Below are positions 1 through 8,072 of a stretch of DNA of 12,981 nucleotides, piece after piece (position 1 is the first letter of the stretch; each line of letters opens with the position of its first letter). The DNA is from Lachnospiraceae bacterium (GTDB taxonomy: Bacteria > Bacillota > Clostridia > Lachnospirales > Lachnospiraceae). The stretch is from positions 1 through 12,981 of the forward strand of contig CAAFZP010000102.1 of assembly GCA_900767585.1 (NCBI GenBank). Reading direction: 5' to 3'. Under the pieces are notes generated by a model that was given only the letters and a program-made list of their open reading frames with translations, was not told where the DNA came from and made no database searches. Position numbers and translations under genes: made by a program.

Positions 1-17
1 ATATATATATATATATT
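1..17. repeat. AT dinucleotide run at the contig edge
   Basis: Eight AT units open the window, directly upstream of the first promoter. Such a run at a sequence end could be a real AT-rich upstream region or simply the place where assembly stopped. Nothing else is visible before the promoter. Confidence 0.6.
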
Positions 18-56
18 CATCACATTTTTCGAACCAATGCGAAATTTGATATAGAA

Positions 57-84
57 TTGACAAAAATACGCAAATCCATATAAT
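57..84 (+). promoter_or_regulatory. Consensus sigma-A promoter of the 652-aa membrane protein gene
   Basis: A perfect -35 hexamer TTGACA (57-62) and a perfect -10 hexamer TATAAT (79-84) are separated by 16 bp. Transcription should start near 91, leaving a leader of about 25 nt that carries the ribosome site. Two perfect hexamers suggest strong constitutive expression. I see no obvious operator. Confidence 0.85.
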
Positions 85-115
85 AAAAAGTATGTTGTAA
101 AAAGGGGGGAGACAT

Positions 116-2074
116 ATGTTTATTCTTCGGGATATCTATTTAGAAATTGGGGAGATATTTGCATTTTCATATGAAAAAAATCAAAATGGTTCTTATCGTG
201 TGAATACGATCATCCGGAATCTGGTCTATCCGGAACTTTTCAATCAGAAAGAATATAATGAAAACGATATCTGCTATTACCTGGCACATCCGGAATTTTC
301 TTATCAGGCTGTTCCCAATATCCGAAATTCTTTTTCGGAACTTATGAATCCAAAGAAAAACAGCAGCCGGTACCCGGTTATCATCTTCTGCAATGAAATC
401 GATGTTTCTTCTATGTATCAATATTACAAAGAACAGATTGTGCAGCTTTACAGCAAAAATCAAGATACATACAAACGCCTGCAGGACTTTCTGACCCGTA
501 TTTTTGATGAAGATCCGGCATTTCATGCAAAATTAAAGCTTTCCTGCTGCAAGGAGTGGGAATTTCTCACATGGATTGTACTTTTTTCGATGTTTAAAGA
601 TGATCTGATTCAAGAAAAATACGAGAAATATCTTGAAACACTCAACAAAGAGCTTGCAGATCTTTCTATCTCGGAGTCCGGAGCAAGGCATAAATTAAGT
701 GCAGCTTTGATTACAAAAAAAGGTAGCGTAAATACACTCAAAAAAACAATGTATATTCTTTGTACGATAGAAATCTTTCTTGCGTTGCTTCCACTTGTAA
801 TACCGGATAGCCATTATTTTTACTCTATATTTATGGGAAGTGCATTTTGTCTTTTGCTTCTGTTTCTGACACTTCTGATTTTGATCCTGCGTGTCAAACA
901 GGCAAAATCCGAGCACAAATATGCCGATTTACAGACATATCACGACTATATGGATGATGTTCCGGATGAAGAGATTCAGCAGCAGATGCAGACAGGGAAC
1001 CAGGAAGTGACGATCACTCCGTTCCGGAATCTGTCCCATAGCAATACTTCACGAAATAAATTTCGTGAATACATGAAGCTTACTTTATATCTATTGCTTG
1101 TAGCAGCGCTTGTAATCTCCCTGATCAAAAACAGTTTTCCGCTTTTGACAACCTGGGTCAGTCTTTCGATTCTTGCAGTTGTCTATGCCGACCGGTTTTA
1201 TAGCGATTACAAGTCACGTACATATTATGATAAAAAAACGCTGGAAGAAGGAGAAACACCAAACCCATGGCGCGGGCTTGCAAAGATTTACCAGTCCGAA
1301 TATAACCGGACACATTTTGATTTAAAAGATACGTATTATGATACGATCGTCCACGTGCACAGCGGGGACTGTTATCGTCATATTTTTCTGATTGCACATG
1401 ACCGGTTAACCTATACGCTGTATGTATATAATGTTGTGCTCGCGTATTTTACGGCTGTTTTTCTGCTTTTGGAAGTATTAATTACATTTTTGGGAGATGC
1501 GATGATTTCCTATCTCCGGCTGCCGGATAAAATGACATTCAATGTCATTATCTCCGTATATATCCTTGCAATCGGGTTATATAACCTGACAACTTTGATT
1601 ATATCTGCGCAAAATCATGAATATCTGTCGAAACTTGCATATGCGAGCCGGCAGGCAAAAGCGCATCCGGAATGGGCTGAAAAAATGTTTTTAAATCTGT
1701 ATGCCCGTGGAATCATCCGTGATATTGACTGGATGCGTGGTACATTCACATATAATATGGCTTGTTTTGAAGAAGGAAAAACCATCGAGGATATCTACCC
1801 GCAATCAGACCGGATGATGTTTTATCACCGCCATATTACATTTCGGCCGGTTGCGCAGATTACGATCAGCCTGTTATATGTTGCTGCTGTTTCCTTAGTG
1901 GTCTGGCATTTCCAGCAATTTTATTTGATTTTGCCAATTACAATTTTTTGCATATTATTCTATGTCTATATGTACAAAACCGGTCTGAATAGAATCAACC
2001 AGAAAAAACTCATCCGAGAGATCAAGAATCTTTCGGATTGTTCTCAAATGGATTTCTTCGTTTTAAATAGATAA
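116..2074 (+). CDS. Large multi-pass membrane protein of unknown function (652 aa)
   Basis: I do not recognise this protein. Residues 1-205 form a soluble, charged region with aromatic-rich helices. Eight hydrophobic segments follow as four hairpin pairs, at about residues 211-230/236-259, 321-337/340-357, 434-459/474-497 and 580-598/602-620. Charged cytoplasmic-looking segments of 60-80 residues separate the pairs, and there is no signal peptide. The repeated pair-plus-soluble-segment layout suggests internal duplication or a channel or scaffold, which is inference only. The ATG at 116 is supported by a GGGGGGAG ribosome site about 5 nt upstream and a consensus promoter at 57-84. The gene is monocistronic, is followed by its own terminator, and its last 53 bp overlap the end of the opposing MFS gene. 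No catalytic motif, Walker motif or known transporter signature is visible. Confidence 0.85.
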   Translation: MFILRDIYLEIGEIFAFSYEKNQNGSYRVNTIIRNLVYPELFNQKEYNENDICYYLAHPEFSYQAVPNIRNSFSELMNPKKNSSRYPVIIFCNEIDVSSMYQYYKEQIVQLYSKNQDTYKRLQDFLTRIFDEDPAFHAKLKLSCCKEWEFLTWIVLFSMFKDDLIQEKYEKYLETLNKELADLSISESGARHKLSAALITKKGSVNTLKKTMYILCTIEIFLALLPLVIPDSHYFYSIFMGSAFCLLLLFLTLLILILRVKQAKSEHKYADLQTYHDYMDDVPDEEIQQQMQTGNQEVTITPFRNLSHSNTSRNKFREYMKLTLYLLLVAALVISLIKNSFPLLTTWVSLSILAVVYADRFYSDYKSRTYYDKKTLEEGETPNPWRGLAKIYQSEYNRTHFDLKDTYYDTIVHVHSGDCYRHIFLIAHDRLTYTLYVYNVVLAYFTAVFLLLEVLITFLGDAMISYLRLPDKMTFNVIISVYILAIGLYNLTTLIISAQNHEYLSKLAYASRQAKAHPEWAEKMFLNLYARGIIRDIDWMRGTFTYNMACFEEGKTIEDIYPQSDRMMFYHRHITFRPVAQITISLLYVAAVSLVVWHFQQFYLILPITIFCILFYVYMYKTGLNRINQKKLIREIKNLSDCSQMDFFVLNR

Positions 2075-3275
2075 ATGCAAGCAAAATAACCGGTATGGCG
2101 GATAGAAGTTTCACTGCACCCATACCGGTATTTTTTACAAATACCGTACAAAATAAAAACCCAATCGCATTTCCTGATGCGTTTGCATAATTACTTGCAG
2201 CAGATACTCTTCCGATTCGTTTCCTGTCTGCATATTCCAAAACAGTCAATATCATCAGATTTGCAGCGGAGAAATAACACCCGATCATAAATCCCCACGC
2301 TATGCCACAGACTGCACCGGTATGTCCAAGAAAGATACTGACTACATATGTCAATAATGCAACAGCGGAAAGCAGCATGTCTGTGAGAATAACCGTTTTT
2401 CTGTTGATCTTATCAGCCAGATATCCGCTTGCAATATTGATAATAAACGTCACAGCCGGCTGGATCAGCAGTACATCGCGGATCTGACGTTCGGATGCAT
2501 TTCCAAATGCAAGAAGCGGTTCGTTGTAAGCAGTAATTCCGGTTGTTGCGATTCCAAACAAGAAAAGACAAATATAAAAAGAACGTATTGATTTTTTATT
2601 TGTATCCTCATTTTCAGTTACATTTATATCTTCTACGCTCTGTGGTTCTATGTCTTTTGTATTTATGGTTTGTGTTTGTTTCTTCCCATGGCTGCGAAGG
2701 AAAAGAGAAATCAGCACTGTTCCGGCTCCTATTACGATTGCAATCCGGTACAAACTTCTCCAGCTCTCTCCGCGCTGGTCGACAAAGAAACTGCGGAACA
2801 GAGGAATCAGCATTGTTGCTGCCGCGGCAACACCGGCCGCGATTCCACGCACAGTTGCTCTTCGGTTATTTGGCACATCTTCCGCGATATAAATATACTG
2901 GATATCCATACTGGTTGAAAAAATCACCAGACCATTTCCAATCAAATAGATAAAAAGAGAAGGTGCAAACGCACAAAGGAAACACCCTGTGATCAGGATA
3001 ATGATATTGGCAACAAATATTGGTTTAATCCCGATTTTGTCAATTAAAATCCTTGCAAGTGGTGCCAGGACCGGTATCGCATAAAAAGGCAGTGAAACAT
3101 ATCCCATATAGGACACAGCATCCTGTAGATTCATGCCTCTGCCATCGATCAGGAAGTCAGATAACAGAAAAGATTGCAGCTTGCTAAACAGATCCGTACA
3201 ATACGAATCGAAAAGCTGCATGATCAGGATGATCAATATTAAAATATAGATATAGGGTTTCCTTTGTTTTTTCAT
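2022..3275 (-). CDS. Major facilitator superfamily (MFS) transporter, 417 aa
   Basis: This is a polytopic permease of the usual MFS length with about 12 predicted helices in two halves. A charged central loop at about residues 195-230 (rich in K, T, D, E, N) separates the halves. The loop 8-9 segment GYLADKINRKTV matches the MFS motif A pattern (G-x-L-a-D-r-x-G-R-k), and loop 2-3 carries the related LARILIDKIGIK. MFS proteins move small solutes by proton coupling or facilitated diffusion; the substrate here cannot be assigned. The ATG at 3275 gives a basic MKKQRK start before helix 1, as expected, but has no Shine-Dalgarno sequence. A strong promoter ends only 9 bp upstream, which suggests leaderless translation. 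The gene follows the 282-aa gene by 27 bp and converges on the 652-aa gene with a 53-bp overlap. Confidence 0.92.
   Translation of the reverse strand: MKKQRKPYIYILILIILIMQLFDSYCTDLFSKLQSFLLSDFLIDGRGMNLQDAVSYMGYVSLPFYAIPVLAPLARILIDKIGIKPIFVANIIILITGCFLCAFAPSLFIYLIGNGLVIFSTSMDIQYIYIAEDVPNNRRATVRGIAAGVAAAATMLIPLFRSFFVDQRGESWRSLYRIAIVIGAGTVLISLFLRSHGKKQTQTINTKDIEPQSVEDINVTENEDTNKKSIRSFYICLFLFGIATTGITAYNEPLLAFGNASERQIRDVLLIQPAVTFIINIASGYLADKINRKTVILTDMLLSAVALLTYVVSIFLGHTGAVCGIAWGFMIGCYFSAANLMILTVLEYADRKRIGRVSAASNYANASGNAIGFLFCTVFVKNTGMGAVKLLSAIPVILLAFIYLKRRNPFENNPKDS
2089..2136 (+). terminator. Intrinsic terminator of the 652-aa gene, inside the opposing MFS gene
   Basis: A perfect 10-bp stem (2089-2098 with 2120-2129, ACCGGTATGG pairing CCATACCGGT) has a 21-nt loop with minor internal pairing. 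A T6 tract follows at 2131-2136. It lies 15 bp after the stop codon of the rightward gene and entirely within the coding sequence of the leftward MFS transporter. On the other strand the stem is followed by a weaker T-rich stretch, so limited bidirectional function is possible. Confidence 0.75.
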
Positions 3276-3284
3276 AATGAAATG

Positions 3285-3313
3285 ATTATATCTATCTTAA
3301 AACTATTTTTCAA
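3285..3313 (-). promoter_or_regulatory. Strong promoter of the MFS gene, near-leaderless
   Basis: On the minus strand TTGAAA (3308-3313) and TATAAT (3285-3290) are separated by exactly 17 bp. The -35 box lies inside the last codons of the upstream 282-aa gene. Only 9 bp separate the -10 box from the ATG at 3275, so transcription should start 0-3 nt before the start codon, and no Shine-Dalgarno sequence is present. Confidence 0.75.
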
Positions 3314-4151
3314 GTGGTCTCACTGCATACTTTTTAAGCGCTACAGCTGCCACCAGGCATACAATCAATAGCAATAATTCAAATTTGATCCGAATAAAGA
3401 GCTGGTCAAGCTTTGCTTGTGTTTGATAAATTTCCAACGCATTATCATTTGAAAAGGACAGATTTCCGGCAAGTGCAAGTACCTTTTTACTTTGATCCTG
3501 TCTGGCAACCTGGATGCGCAGGCTGCCGGATGTCCGAAGTGTGACCGGATCTCCTGCTGCACAGACAAAAGGGGTATTTCCTCCAATATCGACCCGTACA
3601 ATCCGCGCTGACGGTCTGGTTTTATTCCGTGTTGCATCCCCTGCATTGTTCGAATTGCCTGTCGTCTGATTTGAATCCATACTCTCCTCCACAGAAGATG
3701 TATAACGAACCTGGATTTCATCAGCCTGAATCGGTGTAGGATCCTGTGACAGACTCTGCTTGATCTGATTGTATGCTGCATCATTGGCATAATACGTTTT
3801 CATGGAACTTTCCGTCTCGATTCCATAGACATCCTGTATATAGTCCCTGCTTAAAAGCTCTGCTTCAAAAGATGCAGATTTCCCTTGATCATAGACTGTC
3901 ACAGAATCTGTCAGGTCATAGCTTAGATTCGTCACGCCATCGATTGCACGGACACGTTCTACTTTGCTTTCGGTAAGCGAAGTCCCGCTCCCTGTCAGTT
4001 TATACTCTTCTTTCGTCCGAATGGCATTTGCATAGCGCAAGCCGTCCCGGATCAGGAATCCACAGCAGACTCCGATTGCGATCACATATAAAATTATAAT
4101 CTTCACTGCATCCTGCTGTCGGCGCAGGCGCAGAAACTCTTTCAATCTCAT
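3303..4151 (-). CDS. Two-helix membrane protein with a MacB-like extracellular core domain (282 aa)
   Basis: The layout is a short basic N-terminus, one helix at about 16-34, a long extracellular region (about 36-253) and a second helix at about 256-272 with a short basic tail. Residues 58-112 resemble the MacB periplasmic core domain found between helices 1 and 2 of FtsX/MacB permeases: 'lt..kve.v..i.gVt.ls', then short strands and a 'Y...VYGI' end. The other helices of an FtsX permease are absent and the chain ends cleanly, so this is not an obvious frameshift. Residues 156-178 are a low-complexity N/T/S linker. The ribosome site AAAGGAAA lies about 6 nt before the ATG, and the gap after the upstream stop is only 11 bp, so it belongs to the ABC cluster. 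It probably acts outside the membrane with the NEW3-like protein or the transporter. The domain call is by eye from pattern memory. Confidence 0.75.
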   Translation of the reverse strand: MRLKEFLRLRRQQDAVKIIILYVIAIGVCCGFLIRDGLRYANAIRTKEEYKLTGSGTSLTESKVERVRAIDGVTNLSYDLTDSVTVYDQGKSASFEAELLSRDYIQDVYGIETESSMKTYYANDAAYNQIKQSLSQDPTPIQADEIQVRYTSSVEESMDSNQTTGNSNNAGDATRNKTRPSARIVRVDIGGNTPFVCAAGDPVTLRTSGSLRIQVARQDQSKKVLALAGNLSFSNDNALEIYQTQAKLDQLFIRIKFELLLLIVCLVAAVALKKYAVRPLEK

Positions 4152-4162
4152 ATCTGTTTCCT

Positions 4163-5794
4163 TTACTCATCTTCTGCATCCTGCTTCTTCAGGCGTATCT
4201 TCCGTACGATAATCACACCCGCGCCAACCACGATACAACCGAGCACAACCGCCATGATCACCCACCACTGGTTTGTATTATCCGGTGTCGTCTCTTCCTT
4301 CTGATCCGAAAATGGAGATTTGATTGTCGTGGTAAACGTTGCCTCCTCCGTATATTCCTTGCCACTTTCATCCTCGTAATAATAAGTGACCGTACCCTCG
4401 GTATTTCCATACAGTTTGCTTCCTGACAGGGAGCTGACTGTCACCTGTATGCTTCCGGTTGCCGCAGTTCCTGCCTCCATATCTCCGATGAAGATCGTTC
4501 CCTGTGGCTTTAATCCATCTGCCGCGATCTCGGCCCGTACATTATAGATCTTGCTTCTGCCAAGATTCATTGCCTGAACATTTGCTTCCACGACATCAGC
4601 CACTACCACTTCTGCCGGAAAATTCAATGCATCAAACTGCATCTCGGAAGACTGACCGATCATGATCTTTGCTTTTCCGGTTGTTGTATATGTATTTCCA
4701 TCCCCGTCGGCATAATCCATGGCAAGATCGAAGTCATATTGTCCGGCAGCAGTTTTCGCATTGACACGGTAAGAAAATGTAATTGTCGTCTCCTCCTGCG
4801 GTGCAATTTTCTCAATATAAATGCTGTCGGACTGGCTAAGCAAAGTAAAGCTCTCGGTATCAGCAGTCACAGCGATTGTCATGTTCTTCACTGTATTTTC
4901 CTTACTTGTGTTAAGCAGGACAATATCAGCCTTTACTTCATCGCCGGGCAGAATCTCTGATTTTGAATATTTGTAGGATTTTACCATGACTTTTGGAGCA
5001 AATGTCGGGAGCTCTTCTGCTACAGGTTCTACCGTTTCCTCCGTCGTTGCGTCCGGATCGATGCCATCAGCAATTGTCACATATGTTGTAAATTCCTGCT
5101 CCACCGGATTTCCCTTCTTATCTTTTGCAGTTACTTTGAGTATGACCGGATAGGATCCATTCGTACGTTTTTTCTTTAACTCGACCGTAAAATCTGCCAC
5201 GTAGGCAGAAACTTCTTTCGTATTTGCATTCACCTTGACGGTCTGCAGTTTGATATCCTTCTCATAGTTTTTAAATACAAACGGCGCTGTCTGCGCATCG
5301 CCCAGATCTAATGCTGCACGTAAAGTATTTCCCTTCAATTCTCCTTCGGATAAAATCGGGAAAACAATACGGACGGAACCGTTCGCATTGGTCGGTACAT
5401 AGCCATCTTTGTATGGCTTCTCCATGCCATCATACTGATTTGCATCATCAATTTTTAAAGTCATTGCATCTGTCTGTGTATCGGAATCTGATTTTTCATT
5501 AGTCTGTGTTTGGCTGCCAGATTTTCCGTCTGCCTGTGTCGTTGCAGGTGCCTGCGTATTTGCCGGTTCCTGTGTGGGCGTAAGATCCTGTCCATTCGCA
5601 GATGGATGCACAGAGTTACATGGATGATCCTGCATACTGTAACATGACGTATCCCAGGCTTCGATGTTATATACAGTTATATCCGTATTGCTTGATGGTG
5701 CAGCAAGAGCATTTCCTGCCGGAGAGAATCCCATACACATCGTTGCCGCGATTGTCATCGCAAATATTTTCCTCGCTATATGCTTTCGTTTCAT
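4163..5794 (-). CDS. Secreted, membrane-anchored NEW3/CARDB-like protein (543 aa)
   Basis: A Sec signal peptide (basic residues 2-9, hydrophobic 10-29, cleavage near ALA-AP at 30-33) leads into a Q/T/S-rich linker at about 72-110. An Ig-like beta-rich domain follows at about 120-240, where both a 'PFVF' strand and 'SYPVILKVTAKDKKG' look typical. Two further beta domains at about 266-380 and 385-492 resemble the NEW3/CARDB type ('ILPGDEVKADIVLLNTS', 'VNAKTAAGQYDFDLAM'). A single C-terminal helix at 509-530 with a basic stop-transfer tail anchors it, leaving the body outside the cell. The start overlaps the ATPase stop by 4 bp (ATGA), with GGAGG 7 nt upstream inside the ATPase gene, so translation is probably coupled. 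It could act as an extracellular scaffold or ligand-binding part of the transporter. No enzymatic motif is visible. Confidence 0.85.
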   Translation of the reverse strand: MKRKHIARKIFAMTIAATMCMGFSPAGNALAAPSSNTDITVYNIEAWDTSCYSMQDHPCNSVHPSANGQDLTPTQEPANTQAPATTQADGKSGSQTQTNEKSDSDTQTDAMTLKIDDANQYDGMEKPYKDGYVPTNANGSVRIVFPILSEGELKGNTLRAALDLGDAQTAPFVFKNYEKDIKLQTVKVNANTKEVSAYVADFTVELKKKRTNGSYPVILKVTAKDKKGNPVEQEFTTYVTIADGIDPDATTEETVEPVAEELPTFAPKVMVKSYKYSKSEILPGDEVKADIVLLNTSKENTVKNMTIAVTADTESFTLLSQSDSIYIEKIAPQEETTITFSYRVNAKTAAGQYDFDLAMDYADGDGNTYTTTGKAKIMIGQSSEMQFDALNFPAEVVVADVVEANVQAMNLGRSKIYNVRAEIAADGLKPQGTIFIGDMEAGTAATGSIQVTVSSLSGSKLYGNTEGTVTYYYEDESGKEYTEEATFTTTIKSPFSDQKEETTPDNTNQWWVIMAVVLGCIVVGAGVIIVRKIRLKKQDAEDE

Positions 5795-6474
5795 TTCCAG
5801 TCCTCCATTTCATGTACATAATCACACAGCATCTCGATATCCTGTGCATTATGGCTTGCCAGCATGATTGCCTTGCCACTTTCTTTTAAGGATAATAAGA
5901 GCTGTCGCATCTCCGCGACACCCGCTTTGTCAAGTCCGTTAAATGGCTCGTCTAAGATCAGCACATCCGGATTCTCCATGATTGCCTGTGCGATGCCAAG
6001 CCTCTGCCGCATACCAAGCGAATATTTCGAAACCGGCTTTTTCATCTTAGGATTTAAGCCGACGCGCTGTAATGTCTCGATAATCTCATTTTTCCCGATC
6101 CTGCCTTTCAGATCCGCTAAAATCTTCAGGTTCTTATATCCACTTAACGCCGGCAGAAATCCCGGTGTCTCGATAATCACACCGAGCTTGTCCGGGAAAT
6201 CGCATTCCTTCCCGACTCGGCTGCCCCCGACATAGATCTGCCCCTTGTCCGGATGCATAAACCCGCAGATGCATTTCATCAGCACGGTTTTTCCGCTTCC
6301 GTTATTTCCAACCACGCCGTAGATCTTCCCCGGTGGAATCTCCAGATTCACATCGACTAACACATGCTCTTTCCCGAAGGATTTGTAGACATGTTCCACG
6401 ACGATTCCCTGTTTGCGTTCGTGCACTTTTTCATTGCTATTTTCTTGTCCGTTTTCATTTCTGGTTTCTTCCAT
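5791..6474 (-). CDS. ABC transporter ATPase, BcrA/lantibiotic-immunity-like (227 aa)
   Basis: This is the nucleotide-binding subunit that would power the two ABC-2 permeases encoded just upstream. The Walker A motif is GNNGSGKT (56-63), and the signature region is YSLGMRQRL (151-159), with LGMRQ in place of LSGGQ as is usual for ABC-2 exporters. Walker B is VLILDEP (171-177), the D-loop is GLD (180-182) and the H-loop His is H208. The segment before the helical domain, GVIIETPGFLP, has Glu102 at the Q-loop position, as in many BcrA/LanF proteins. A polar, Asn/Glu-rich 22-residue N-terminal extension precedes the fold. The C-terminus stops at EMEDWK, slightly short, because those codons also form the ribosome site of the next gene. 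The ATG has a GAGG 11 nt upstream, within a small hairpin loop. Confidence 0.95.
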   Translation of the reverse strand: MEETRNENGQENSNEKVHERKQGIVVEHVYKSFGKEHVLVDVNLEIPPGKIYGVVGNNGSGKTVLMKCICGFMHPDKGQIYVGGSRVGKECDFPDKLGVIIETPGFLPALSGYKNLKILADLKGRIGKNEIIETLQRVGLNPKMKKPVSKYSLGMRQRLGIAQAIMENPDVLILDEPFNGLDKAGVAEMRQLLLSLKESGKAIMLASHNAQDIEMLCDYVHEMEDWK

Positions 6475-6559
6475 CTATCTAGGAACCTCATTTCCTTGTT
6501 ATTCTATCCGTGAACCATATTCAACATGAGTGACATGTCATTTAATTTACATAATATAA
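6475..6559 (-). other. Gap between permease and ATPase genes with small inverted repeats
   Basis: This is the only sizeable gap within the ABC cluster. It holds an inverted repeat at 6524-6538 (ACATG, 5-nt loop, CATGT). A second small hairpin at 6481-6496 (AGGAA, loop ATGAGG on the minus strand, TTCCT) has a loop that contains the likely ribosome site of the ATPase gene. I see no convincing terminator or promoter here, so the operon probably continues through. Confidence 0.4.
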
Positions 6560-7456
6560 TTATCGTAACTGTGTTCCTGTAAACTGGAACGTATACCTGC
6601 GGATGCGGAGCAGACACATTATAAATATCAAAAGTGCCACCCCTGCAAAAAACACATACGATACCCATAATTTCGGCAGATTATCGTAGCCGAAGCTATG
6701 CATGTAATACGTGGCATGGTTGAGTGGTGATATCCAGCCGAATATGATATTTGCATACCGCGACTGCACCTCCGGGATATGCAGGATATCAGACAGTGTA
6801 TCCGGTGTCAGCAGAAACCCGAATCCTGAATAGATGATACCTGCGATCATGCCGCCGTTGTCTTTCACCATATTGAAAAATAATATGATTCCCGCCATCA
6901 CGATCGAATACCCAAGCATCAGTCCAAATATGTGGAACATCACCTGATATGGGAAATTCAACTCCATCACCTTCACGAACGATGGCACATTCAGCTCATA
7001 ACCGATGTTCGAATACCCAAGCACTGCCGCTGTATCGCTCCACATATTCGCCACATATGCCTGACTACTTGCCAAGATACAGGTAGAAAGCAGGATAAAA
7101 CAAAGGAACAGAAACGTTGCAAAGATCAGATACAGGATCTGTCCAAGCACCCACACCTTCCGGTCTATCCGCACCAGAAAGAGCGGCACATCATTTCCAA
7201 GGTTCGGCATATCCGCAAATAATAAAAGTAGCAGCAACGAGATAATCAGCACAGACTGTGCATCACCGAATGTCCAGATGAACGGCTCCGCCATCTGCAG
7301 GATCGTGCCATGCTCCTTTGCGAATACAAGCACCTTGTCGGAAAGCAGGAAGCTTACGATAAATGCAAGGCAGAACGCAAGTATGATCTGCGGATTCTTC
7401 TTCCATCTTCTGAAATTTGCAAACGCGGTAAGCAGGATCTGTCTTAGTTTATACAC
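6560..7456 (-). CDS. ABC-2-type permease subunit, GTG start (298 aa)
   Basis: This integral membrane protein has about six helices (roughly 22-40, 66-84, 106-130, 172-194, 200-220, 262-285) and a basic N-terminus (LRQ...RRWKKNP). That matches the topology of ABC-2 exporter permeases, which form the transmembrane path and pair with a BcrA-like ATPase. It starts with GTG at 7456; an AAGGAGGTG ribosome site about 10 nt upstream decides the start. The first 8 bp overlap the end of the preceding permease gene. It is longer than its partner (298 versus 207 aa), so the pair would form a heterodimer. An 85-bp gap separates it from the ATPase. The transported substrate is unknown. Confidence 0.85.
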   Translation of the reverse strand: MYKLRQILLTAFANFRRWKKNPQIILAFCLAFIVSFLLSDKVLVFAKEHGTILQMAEPFIWTFGDAQSVLIISLLLLLLFADMPNLGNDVPLFLVRIDRKVWVLGQILYLIFATFLFLCFILLSTCILASSQAYVANMWSDTAAVLGYSNIGYELNVPSFVKVMELNFPYQVMFHIFGLMLGYSIVMAGIILFFNMVKDNGGMIAGIIYSGFGFLLTPDTLSDILHIPEVQSRYANIIFGWISPLNHATYYMHSFGYDNLPKLWVSYVFFAGVALLIFIMCLLRIRRYTFQFTGTQLR

Positions 7457-8072
7457 GTTCGATGCACCTCCTTACCGTATTGTAATAGATTAAAAAAAGC
7501 AGAACCGACAGACCGGTGAGCAGAATCACAATTCCCTGTTCATCGAAGATCCAGGTATGTTCATACTGGATCCACTCGTATGGATACAGACAGTAGATTT
7601 CCTCGAAATACCGGTCATGCAGGATTACCAATATGTAATAGATGACAAAGCTTCCGCCATATGCGATATACCGGCTGTTCGAGATTGCCGCAAGTGTCGC
7701 GGAAAGCAGCGCCCACACCATCGCCGAAAAGAAAATAAGCATCGGATTTAACGCCGCGGCGTTCTTGACAAAGTGCAGATATAACAGGCATGGAAGCATC
7801 TCGACCAATCCGCCTGCAATCCCACATGCGAGGAACTTGCCACAGATATAGGATGTTCTTCCGCACCTTGGCAGATATGCTTTGATATAACCGCTCTGAT
7901 AATCAGCAAGCCATGCCGTTGCATACGGAAATGTGGATATGACAGGAACGGTCACCCGGAACAACTCCGAGTCACCGCCTACCTTCCAGAAGATAAGAAG
8001 CTCTAACACAAATCCTGCCAGAAATCCTTTTGAAATTATCGCTCGTTTCATGTCTGTCTCAAAACTGTTCAT
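7449..8072 (-). CDS. Short ABC-2-type permease subunit (207 aa)
   Basis: This small polytopic membrane protein has about six hydrophobic segments (roughly 14-32, 38-56, 76-98, 108-128, 132-150, 178-198). A basic, Cys-containing loop (PRCGRTSYICGK) between helices 2 and 3 is typical of ABC-2 permeases, where 'lp.sr..yi.gK' contacts the ATPase. The ATG directly abuts the stop codon of the lipoprotein gene (TAA then ATG), with GGGG 6 nt upstream, so the genes are very probably translated together. It overlaps the second permease by 8 bp. I infer that it forms a heteromeric channel with the 298-aa permease. Confidence 0.82.
   Translation of the reverse strand: MNSFETDMKRAIISKGFLAGFVLELLIFWKVGGDSELFRVTVPVISTFPYATAWLADYQSGYIKAYLPRCGRTSYICGKFLACGIAGGLVEMLPCLLYLHFVKNAAALNPMLIFFSAMVWALLSATLAAISNSRYIAYGGSFVIYYILVILHDRYFEEIYCLYPYEWIQYEHTWIFDEQGIVILLTGLSVLLFLIYYNTVRRCIERV

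Noticed and set aside
2543..2953. Rightward 136-aa open frame inside the MFS gene
   Set aside because: It is antisense to a clear MFS transporter and has no domain or start signals.
3365..3790. Leftward 141-aa open frame inside the 282-aa gene
   Set aside because: The other frame has a signal-anchor helix, a ribosome site and domain-like sequence; this one does not.
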